A stretch of 14,378 nucleotides of DNA. It comes from Bacillota bacterium. Its GTDB lineage: Bacteria; Bacillota_E; RBS10-35; JAJYVN01. The position numbers were made by a program, and so were the translations under genes. Each line of letters starts with the position of its first letter. The first letter of the stretch is position 1. The notes below the pieces were generated by a model that saw only the letters and a list, made by a program, of their open reading frames with translations, did no database searches and was not told the origin of the DNA. Where the stretch lies: NCBI GenBank assembly GCA_021846605.1, contig JAJZWQ010000077.1:1-14378 (forward strand), read 5' to 3'. Positions 7,328 through 11,853 of the stretch are shown here, in pieces.

Positions 7328-8416
7328 GTGCATGCTCCGCCGGCCGGAACCGCACCGCGATGCTGTATGGAACTTGGACTGATCGGCCTGTCGCGCTCGG
7401 GGAAGAGCGAACTGCTGTCGCTGCTCAGTGGGGGTGCCGCCAAGGGGGACGTCGCGGTGGCGCCGGTACCGGACGAGCGTCTGGACCAACTCGCCGGACT
7501 GTTCCACCCCCGGAAGACGGTGTTCGCGACCATGCGCCTGACGGAACTGCCCGGCATGGTGCCGGGGCGCATGGACCGCGGGGAACGCAGCGCCTTCTTC
7601 GAGGGTGTGCGGCGCTCGGACGCCCTGCTACACGTGGTCCGCGCCTTCACCGCCCCCGAGGTGGCCCATGACCTGGGTGACGTCCAACCGCTGCGCGATG
7701 CGCGGGCCCTGGAAGAGGAGATGCTCCTGGCGGACATGGAGCGGGCGGAGACCCTGGCCGCGCGCATGGAGAAGAGCCGGGCCCGCAGCCGCGAGGAGGA
7801 ATTGCAACTAGGAGCGCTGCGCCATTGCGCGGAGATCCTGGGCGAGGCGCGTCCGCTGCGGCTGGCGGGCATGACCCCCGAGGAGACGCACCTGCTGTCC
7901 GGGTTCGGGCTCCTGACCCTGCGGGGCGAACTCCTGGCGCTCAACGTGGACGAGGATGCCTTGCGGCAGGGTACCCAGTATCCCGAACTGGCCGCGTGGG
8001 CGGCGGAAAACGGGATCACGCTGGTGAGCTTCAGCGCGCGGGTGGAGGCCGAGATCGCGGGCCTGGAGCGCAGGGAACGGGCCGAGTTCCTGGATGCGTA
8101 CGGCCTGCGGGAAAGCGGGACGGACCGCCTGGCCAAGGCCGCGTACAGTGCGCTCGGACTGATCTCCTTCCTGACGGCCGGCGAGGACGAGGTCCGCGCC
8201 TGGCCCGTCCCGGCCGGGACCGTGGCGCGGAGGGCTGCGGGGAAGATTCACTCGGATATCGAGAAGGGCTTTATTCGGGCAGAGGTGGCCCCGTGCGCCG
8301 AACTGGTCGCCGCCGGCAGTTGGAAGGTTCTGCGTGAGCAGGGGCTGGCCCGCCTGGAGGGCAAGGAATACGTCATGCAGGACGGCGATGTCGTGGAGTT
8401 CCGCTTCAACGTGTAG
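7328..8416 (+). CDS. Divergent YchF/OLA1-type P-loop NTPase with DUF933/TGS C-terminal domain
   Basis: YchF/OLA1 proteins are ribosome-associated, ATP-preferring members of the Obg group. Numbering from the family-like Met at 7367 (MELGLIGL), the protein has a P-loop GLSRSGKS (7-14), VPDERLDQLAGLFHPRKTV (34-52), a coiled-coil stretch (about 110-170), the nucleotide-specificity motif NVDE (193-196), and a well-conserved TGS/DUF933 end with FLTAGEDEVRAW (268-279), IHSDIEKGFIRAEV (294-307) and QDGDVVEFRFNV (338-349). Two oddities: the usual NYPFCTIEPN switch-I segment after the P-loop is missing, and G3 DxxG is ELPG (60-63). At 349 residues it is shorter than canonical YchF (about 363), so it is probably a paralogue. 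The GTG at 7328 has a strong GGGAGGGGAG upstream; the ATG at 7367 fits the family start but lacks a ribosome binding site. Confidence 0.87.
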   Translation: MHAPPAGTAPRCCMELGLIGLSRSGKSELLSLLSGGAAKGDVAVAPVPDERLDQLAGLFHPRKTVFATMRLTELPGMVPGRMDRGERSAFFEGVRRSDALLHVVRAFTAPEVAHDLGDVQPLRDARALEEEMLLADMERAETLAARMEKSRARSREEELQLGALRHCAEILGEARPLRLAGMTPEETHLLSGFGLLTLRGELLALNVDEDALRQGTQYPELAAWAAENGITLVSFSARVEAEIAGLERRERAEFLDAYGLRESGTDRLAKAAYSALGLISFLTAGEDEVRAWPVPAGTVARRAAGKIHSDIEKGFIRAEVAPCAELVAAGSWKVLREQGLARLEGKEYVMQDGDVVEFRFNV

Positions 8417-8423
8417 GTGCCAG

Positions 8424-8429
8424 TATAAT
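8424..8429 (+). promoter_or_regulatory. Isolated perfect TATAAT box upstream of the membrane/coiled-coil gene
   Basis: TATAAT lies 17 bases before the ATG at 8447 in the 30-base gap after the NTPase stop. No convincing -35 box sits 16-18 bp upstream, and in this GC-rich DNA the gene could be read from the NTPase promoter. It may be an internal promoter. Confidence 0.25.
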
Positions 8430-8446
8430 GGACATGGTGAGCGGGC

Positions 8447-9244
8447 ATGGTGGAGTACCTGATGCTTCCGGGATTGGCCCTGGTGCTCGGCGGCCTGGCG
8501 GCGATGCAGTTCCTCCTGCGAGGCGTACGCTACGGGCCGCGGTCGAGGCGCCGCATGCTGCTGCTGGCGGCGCCCGCGGCGCTCGCGGGCGTCCTCATGC
8601 TGCTGATCTGGCCAGTGCGTCCGTGGGTCCTGCGCCTGACGATCGCGCTGCCGGCAGCGGGTCTCGTATATCTGGTGGTGGCGGTGACGCTGGTGCTCCG
8701 TTGGCGTGATCGGCAGTTGGTCCGCTTGGTGGGAGACGTGCGGGGCCTGCGCCGCCGGTTGGCGACGTTGCGCCAAGAGATCGACCGCCTCTTCTGGATT
8801 GCCGGCGGGCAGGGGTCGGAGCGTCCCGTGCCGCCACCGTCGACTGATCGACCGTCTCCGCACGAGTGGGCGGCGGTGGTGCGCCAGTGGCAGCGGGCGG
8901 TGCCCGCAGAGGTCAGCCGCCGTGCCGCCCAGTTGGCGGAGTGGCGGGCGGAGTTTGCGCGCACCGGGGTGGCGGAACTGCGCGCGCGCGCCCGGGTCCT
9001 GGACGCGGCCTGGCGGGACATCCCCGAGGGCGAGCAACGGCAGGCGGTGCGCGCGCGCACCGCAGTGCTCTGGCTGGTGCATGATGAACTGGAGGAAGCT
9101 GGGCGCCAGATGCCGATGGCGCCCAGCGCGGCGCAGGAGCGCTGGGAGGAGATGCGGGAGGAGGCGCGGCAGATGGAGGAGGACCTCTCCGCACGCCTCC
9201 GCGAACGCGCCGAATTGCTCCGGCACCAGTTGCCGCTGGACTGA
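8447..9244 (+). CDS. Unknown membrane protein with coiled-coil C-terminal region
   Basis: I do not recognise a family. The 265-residue protein has three N-terminal hydrophobic segments (about 5-23, 37-54 and 64-84), the first two separated by a basic RYGPRSRRR turn. From about 86 it is rich in Arg, Glu, Ala and Leu and predicted helical: RLVGDVRGLRRRLATLRQEI (92-111), a Pro/Ser-rich break (about 123-137), then long charged helices from 140 to 262 that probably form a coiled coil. It follows the NTPase by 30 bases, so they may be co-transcribed. The ATG follows GGTGAG (8435-8440) with good spacing. The stop codon lies inside the hairpin shared with the convergent spore-protein gene. A role in membrane-associated scaffolding is possible but not shown. 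Confidence 0.75.
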   Translation: MVEYLMLPGLALVLGGLAAMQFLLRGVRYGPRSRRRMLLLAAPAALAGVLMLLIWPVRPWVLRLTIALPAAGLVYLVVAVTLVLRWRDRQLVRLVGDVRGLRRRLATLRQEIDRLFWIAGGQGSERPVPPPSTDRPSPHEWAAVVRQWQRAVPAEVSRRAAQLAEWRAEFARTGVAELRARARVLDAAWRDIPEGEQRQAVRARTAVLWLVHDELEEAGRQMPMAPSAAQERWEEMREEARQMEEDLSARLRERAELLRHQLPLD

Positions 9245-9283
9245 GGGAGCCTGGGGCCGCGGGGCGGCCCCGTGCTCCCTCAG
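9241..9283. terminator. Bidirectional hairpin terminator containing both convergent stop codons
   Basis: CTGAGGGAGC (9241-9250) pairs perfectly with GCTCCCTCAG (9274-9283), and inside it GGGGCCGC (9253-9260) pairs with GCGGCCCC (9264-9271), giving 18 bp of stem. The + strand TGA (9242-9244) and the - strand TGA (9282-9280) sit symmetrically in the outer arms, so the membrane/coiled-coil gene and the spore-protein gene end in the same structure. There is no T tract, but the position strongly suggests transcription termination or 3'-end protection in both directions. Confidence 0.7.
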
Positions 9284-9477
9284 CGCGCCGGGGGGCGCCG
9301 CTGGCCCTGCTGGGCGAGCAGGCGCTCGGCGTGCTCCAGGGCGACCCGGACAACGCTGCCGCATTGGCGGGACGGCACGCCGCCCCACCCGTCCCGCGCC
9401 ACCACGTCGGCCACCCCGAGTTCGCGTGCGATGATCGCCTTGGACCGGGGCGAAAGCAACGAACGGTGCACCGGCAC
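9280..9477 (-). CDS. Small acid-soluble spore protein, alpha/beta type (divergent)
   Basis: This 65-residue - strand protein matches the short clostridial-type SASP pattern: a basic N-terminus, ARELGVADVVARDGWGGVPS (17-36), RQCGSVVRVALEHAERLLAQ (37-56). I recall related proteins as 'ELGV-x-D-x-V-x-x-x-GWG-x-V-x-S-x-x-CG-x-x-V-x-x-A-x-E-x-A-x-x-x-L'. SASPs coat spore DNA, protect it from UV and are degraded at germination. The Glu normally at the germination-protease site before IA is Ile15 here (SKAIIARE), which may alter turnover. The GTG at 9477 is preferred because GGAGG (9489-9485) lies seven bases upstream; the ATG at 9483 abuts the Shine-Dalgarno. It is monocistronic, convergent with the coiled-coil gene and divergent from the antiporter. 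Forespore control would be expected, but I could not define a sigma-G promoter confidently. Confidence 0.8.
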   Translation of the reverse strand: MPVHRSLLSPRSKAIIARELGVADVVARDGWGGVPSRQCGSVVRVALEHAERLLAQQGQRRPPAR

Positions 9478-9562
9478 GGCCATCCCTCCACGGGTAGTCT
9501 AACCATGCGCGGTGCCAGGCCATTACGCGCGAGGACCGAGCCGGGGTGGAAGGAGATGGGGA

Positions 9563-10546
9563 GTGGAAGCGCTGATCCGGTTGCCGGTGGGCATCGCCGC
9601 CGTCGTGTTCAGCGCGCTGCTCTTCACAAACGCCCTGGAATGGCTGGGCCACCGGCTCCACCTCGGGGAGGCCGCGCTGGGGTCGGTCTTGGCCGCCATG
9701 GGCACGGCCCTGCCTGAGGCGTCGATCGCCTTCCTCGCCGCCGTGGCGCCGGGAAGCGGCAGCGGCGGGCAGGCCGTCAGTGTCGGCGCCGTCCTCGGTG
9801 CGCCTCTCCTCCTGGCGACCCTTGGGTTCGCGGTCCTGGGGCTGGGCACATACCGTGCGGGCCGTCGAGAACTGACGGTGCCCCAGGGCGGCGTCCGCCG
9901 CGACTTGGTGTGCTACCTGGTCGCATTCGGATCGGCCGCCGCTGCCGGGATCATCGGCCTTGAGCCGCTGCTCCGTCTTGTGTTGGCGCTGGTGCTGCTG
10001 CTCGGCTACGGCGTGTATGTGTGGCGAACCGTTGGGGCGTCGGGGGATGCGGACGCCAGCGAAGAGTCCCTGTCGCGCCTTTGGCTGGCGCGCCGCAGGT
10101 CCGATCCCCCCACGGCCGCCATCGTCCTCCAGTTGGTGCTCGCCGTCGCCCTCATGCTCCTGGGAGCGCGGCTGTTCGTGAGCGTGTTGACCGGCGTCGC
10201 GGCGGACTTGGCCGTGTCCGGGTTCGTTCTGGCCGTCCTGATCGCGCCGCTGGCGACGGAGTTGCCGGAAACCGTGAACAGCGTGCTGTGGATCGCGCAG
10301 GGCAAGGATGCGCTCGCCGCCGGGAATGTGATCGGAGCCATGGTGCTGCAGGGTGCGGTGGTACCGGCCGTCGGGCTGGCGTTCACGGCGTGGCATTTCG
10401 ACAGGACGGAGGTCGTCGCCGCGGCGGTTGCCCTGGTAGGCGCCCTGGTCCCGCTGGCCGGGCTCACCGCCTTCCGCCGCTTGCCCGCATGGTTGCTCCT
10501 CCTTCCCGCCGTCCTCTACGTGGCGCTCGTGATCTGGGTGCTGTGA
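9563..10546 (+). CDS. Calcium/cation antiporter (CaCA family, Na+/Ca2+ exchanger-like) membrane protein
   Basis: CaCA proteins swap Ca2+ (or other cations) for Na+ or H+ across the cytoplasmic membrane. The 327-residue protein has about ten hydrophobic segments in two inverted halves, joined by a polar loop (about 155-183). Alpha-1 is VLAAMGTALPEASIAFLAA (42-60) and alpha-2 is LIAPLATELPETVNSVLW (226-243), both with the T-x-L-PE ion-binding motif (Glu52 and Glu236). The partner motif G-N-x-x-G is kept in half two (GNVIGAM, 254-260) but is VGAVLGA in half one, so one polar ligand is missing. Ion preference cannot be read from sequence. The GTG at 9563 is set by AAGGAG (9550-9555). It is read away from the spore-protein gene and is followed by the tRNA promoter without an obvious terminator. 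Confidence 0.85.
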   Translation: MEALIRLPVGIAAVVFSALLFTNALEWLGHRLHLGEAALGSVLAAMGTALPEASIAFLAAVAPGSGSGGQAVSVGAVLGAPLLLATLGFAVLGLGTYRAGRRELTVPQGGVRRDLVCYLVAFGSAAAAGIIGLEPLLRLVLALVLLLGYGVYVWRTVGASGDADASEESLSRLWLARRRSDPPTAAIVLQLVLAVALMLLGARLFVSVLTGVAADLAVSGFVLAVLIAPLATELPETVNSVLWIAQGKDALAAGNVIGAMVLQGAVVPAVGLAFTAWHFDRTEVVAAAVALVGALVPLAGLTAFRRLPAWLLLLPAVLYVALVIWVL

Positions 10547-10551
10547 TCGGC

Positions 10552-10581
10552 TTTACGTCTGGAAAGCACCTCGGGTATACT
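10552..10581 (+). promoter_or_regulatory. Promoter of the tRNA-Val/tRNA-Phe pair
   Basis: TTTACG (10552-10557) and TATACT (10576-10581) are separated by 18 bp, and the mature tRNA begins nine bases after the -10 box. This is good sigma-A promoter architecture just after the antiporter stop. Confidence 0.7.
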
Positions 10582-10589
10582 GCCTGCGC

Positions 10590-10664
10590 GGGCGAATAGC
10601 TCAGCGGTAGAGCACCTGCTTTACACGCAGGGGGCCACAGGTTCAAATCCTGTTTCGCCCACCA
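10590..10664 (+). tRNA. tRNA-Val (anticodon UAC)
   Basis: A full cloverleaf is visible. The acceptor stem is GGGCGAA with TTCGCCC, the D arm is TAGCTCAGCGGTAGAGCA, and the anticodon stem is CCTGC/GCAGG (10615-10619 and 10627-10631) around a seven-base loop with anticodon TAC at 10622-10624. The T arm is ACAGG-TTCAAAT-CCTGT. The CCA end is encoded at 10662-10664. It decodes GUA and related Val codons, and a shared promoter with tRNA-Phe is likely. Confidence 0.97.
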
Positions 10665-10676
10665 GGTGGTTCAGGT

Positions 10677-10752
<76 letters not shown>

Positions 10753-10766
10753 TGAGAGAGTAGGCG

Positions 10767-10805
10767 GAAGCCCTGCGGCAGTAAGAGCCCAGGGCTTTCG
10801 CTTTG
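10767..10805 (+). terminator. Rho-independent terminator after the tRNA pair
   Basis: GAAGCCCTG (10767-10775) pairs with CAGGGCTTT (10790-10798) around a 14-base loop, and the descending arm runs into the T-rich TTTCGCTTTG. It lies 14 bases after the tRNA-Phe CCA and fits an intrinsic terminator for the tRNA transcript. Confidence 0.65.
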
Positions 10806-10868
10806 TCTGCCGACTTCCACCCAACACCGCTGTTCACCGCCCAAAATGGGCTGGTTTCGGCAAGGTCC

Positions 10869-11134
10869 GGGACCATTTGGGGACCATTTTGGGGACCATC
10901 GCCGGGACCACCCCGACGCCCGCTACGCCTTCTGCGCCATGCGCTGGGCGGTTGCGGCGGTGCCCACGGCAGCGGCCTGGCGGGGGGCATCCCGGCGTTC
11001 TCCGGCCGGGACCACGGCGCGGGACCATTTCGCTGCCCGCTATCCCGTGTGGCACAAGCGCTGCGCGGCGCGGTCATGGCGGTTGCGGGACCATGGGCCG
11101 GGACCATCGGTGAGCGGGTGCCGCCGGGGACCAG
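10869..11134 (+). repeat. GGGACCAN iteron-like direct repeats
   Basis: The octamer GGGACCAT, or GGGACCAC/GGGACCAG, begins at 10869, 10880, 10892, 10904, 11008, 11021, 11087, 11100 and 11127, always on the + strand. The first four are spaced 11, 12 and 12 bases, about one helical turn, so a protein could bind them along one face of the DNA. The 413-base stretch 10806-11218 has no gene I can support; besides this array it holds the duplicated segment at 10904-11088. Plausible roles are excisionase/integrase arm sites, a partition site or replication iterons. Confidence 0.7.
10904..11088 (+). repeat. Degenerate duplication of an iteron-containing segment
   Basis: The segments 10904-10957 and 11021-11088 align as two copies. 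Both open with GGGACCA, share CG..GCCCGCTA..CC and ..CA.GCGCTG blocks in the same order, and end with an identical GGCGGTTGCGG (10947-10957 and 11078-11088); copy two has 14 extra bases before that end. It shows that the noncoding region grew by duplication. Confidence 0.55.
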
Positions 11135-11169
11135 GCGGTTTGGCGCCGGCTGGCCACCACATCTAGCGG

Positions 11170-11199
11170 TTGCGTGGACCTGAACAGGTCTGAGATACT
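11170..11199 (+). promoter_or_regulatory. Promoter with embedded operator palindrome before the first HTH gene
   Basis: TTGCGT (11170-11175) and GATACT (11194-11199) are spaced 18 bp apart and lie 20 bases before the chosen start codon. The spacer contains a perfect palindrome, GACCTG-AA-CAGGTC (11177-11190). A repressor bound there would block RNA polymerase, so autoregulation by the HTH product or control by another element protein is likely. The half-site shares GGACC with the upstream GGGACCAN repeats. Confidence 0.5.
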
Positions 11200-11218
11200 A
11201 GCTATGGAGGTGCTGAGA

Positions 11219-11428
11219 GTGACTGAGAACCAGGGCGAGTTTCTGACGATTCCGGAGGTTGCCCAAGCACTGGGGGTGTCGCAGGCGACATTGTATGCGC
11301 GCCGCGTGCTGGACGAGATTCCCCAACTTCGCATCGGTCGGCGCCGCATCTTCACGCGGGCGGCGGTCCTGGCGTGGCGTGAGGCGCGGATGGCGCAGGT
11401 GGGGGGCAAAGGCCCTGTGGCCTCGTGA
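11219..11428 (+). CDS. Small helix-turn-helix protein, excisionase (Xis)/MerR-like HTH_17 type
   Basis: The 69-residue protein is almost entirely one winged-helix DNA-binding domain: FLTIPEVAQALGVSQATLYA (8-27) is the HTH, followed by RRVLDEIPQLRIGRRRIFTR, the wing and return strand with the usual 'G-R-R-x-x-F' ending, and a last helix AAVLAWREARMA. Members include excisionases and small regulators of integrated elements. The GTG at 11219 is chosen because GGAGGTG (11206-11212) sits at ideal distance; in-frame starts at 11174 and 11204 would lie in or before the promoter and Shine-Dalgarno. Its location after the repeat array suggests it binds those repeats, either for excision or to control the module. 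Confidence 0.75.
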   Translation: MTENQGEFLTIPEVAQALGVSQATLYARRVLDEIPQLRIGRRRIFTRAAVLAWREARMAQVGGKGPVAS

Positions 11429-11464
11429 GAGGGCGGCACGGTCGGGGGTGGCTACGGGGTGGCG

Positions 11465-11527
11465 ATAGAGTTGGGGGGTTTGCCCACTCTATGGGATGCT
11501 GGGCCAACAGTTGGCAATTTGCCAACT
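11465..11527 (+). promoter_or_regulatory. Cluster of three dyads upstream of the second HTH gene
   Basis: Three inverted repeats lie side by side. ATAGAGT (11465-11471) pairs with ACTCTAT (11486-11492). GCCAAC-A-GTTGGC spans 11503-11515. AGTTGGCAA-T-TTGCCAACT is a perfect 19-base palindrome at 11509-11527 that shares its left half-site with the previous one. The half-site GTTGGC/GCCAAC thus occurs three times in 24 bases. This is typical of a cooperative operator; no clear promoter could be placed over it. Confidence 0.6.
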
Positions 11528-11573
11528 CTTGTGGTTCGTACCTACCTATGGTTTTGGTAATCGGCGCGAAGGA

Positions 11574-11589
11574 GTGTGTGTGTGTGTGT
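11574..11589 (+). repeat. (GT)8 dinucleotide tract across the start of the second HTH gene
   Basis: Eight uninterrupted GT units run from directly after the AAGGAG ribosome binding site (11569-11574, sharing its last G) into the coding sequence. The tract offers GTG codons in every frame. Replication slippage would change the distance between ribosome binding site and in-frame GTG. Confidence 0.85.
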
Positions 11590-11798
11590 TCGACCTTGTG
11601 ACTCTGGCCGAGGCGGCTACGGAAATCGGCTGCGGCGAGGAACTTCTGAAGTCTGCGGTGCGACGTGGGGAGTTGCGCGCCTACCGCCTGGGTGGCCGGG
11701 GGGCCTACCATGTGTCCGAGAGGGACCTGCGCCGCTGGCTGGAGGGATGCGCCACTGCTCCTGCCCCCGAGGATGCCGATCGGTCGGTTGCCATTTAA
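11580..11798 (+). CDS. Second small helix-turn-helix (HTH_17/excisionase-like) protein
   Basis: The 72-residue product begins in the GT tract and carries a compact DNA-binding domain: DLVTLAEAATEIGCGEELLK (5-24) as the helix-turn-helix, then SAVRRGELRAYRLGGRGAYH and VSERDLRRWLEGC, the 'A-x-R-x-G-x-x-x-Y-R-x-G...-L-x-x-W-L' wing/helix pattern of excisionase-type regulators. The GTG at 11580 lies five bases from AAGGAG; the GTG at 11586 (11 bases) is nearly as good and removes two residues. It lies 151 bases after the first HTH gene, downstream of the dyad cluster, and 55 bases before the primase gene. It may regulate replication or excision; the target is unknown. Confidence 0.7.
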   Translation: MCVFDLVTLAEAATEIGCGEELLKSAVRRGELRAYRLGGRGAYHVSERDLRRWLEGCATAPAPEDADRSVAI

Positions 11799-11807
11799 AT
11801 AGAGGAA

Positions 11808-11835
11808 GCCCGCCGGGGCCTACATCCCGGCGGGC
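11808..11835 (+). promoter_or_regulatory. Strong hairpin abutting the primase ribosome binding site
   Basis: GCCCGCCGGG (11808-11817) and CCCGGCGGGC (11826-11835) form a perfect 10-bp GC stem with an 8-base loop. It ends only three bases before AGAGGAG (11839-11845), the ribosome binding site of the primase-polymerase gene. No T tract follows on the + strand. It may act as a partial terminator or as a translational brake limiting replication-protein supply. Confidence 0.6.
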
Positions 11836-11853
11836 GGCAGAGGAGTTTACCTT

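Noticed and set aside
7808..10396. Long - strand open frame (862 codons) antisense to the NTPase, coiled-coil and antiporter genes
   Set aside because: Low-complexity Arg/Gln/His-rich translation with no motif; it lies opposite recognised coding sequence.
10834..11055. - strand ORF ending MVPKMVPKWSRTLPK, suggestive of an integrase C-terminal tail
   Set aside because: The MVP repeats arise from the GGGACCAT repeats read in reverse. No tyrosine-recombinase motif (R, HxLR, Y) is found upstream in any frame, so an integrase remnant is not supported.
10846..11166. + strand ORF across the GGGACCAN array with repeated DH..ARY segments
   Set aside because: The amino-acid repeat simply mirrors the DNA duplication; there is no ribosome binding site, no known domain, and a poor start context.
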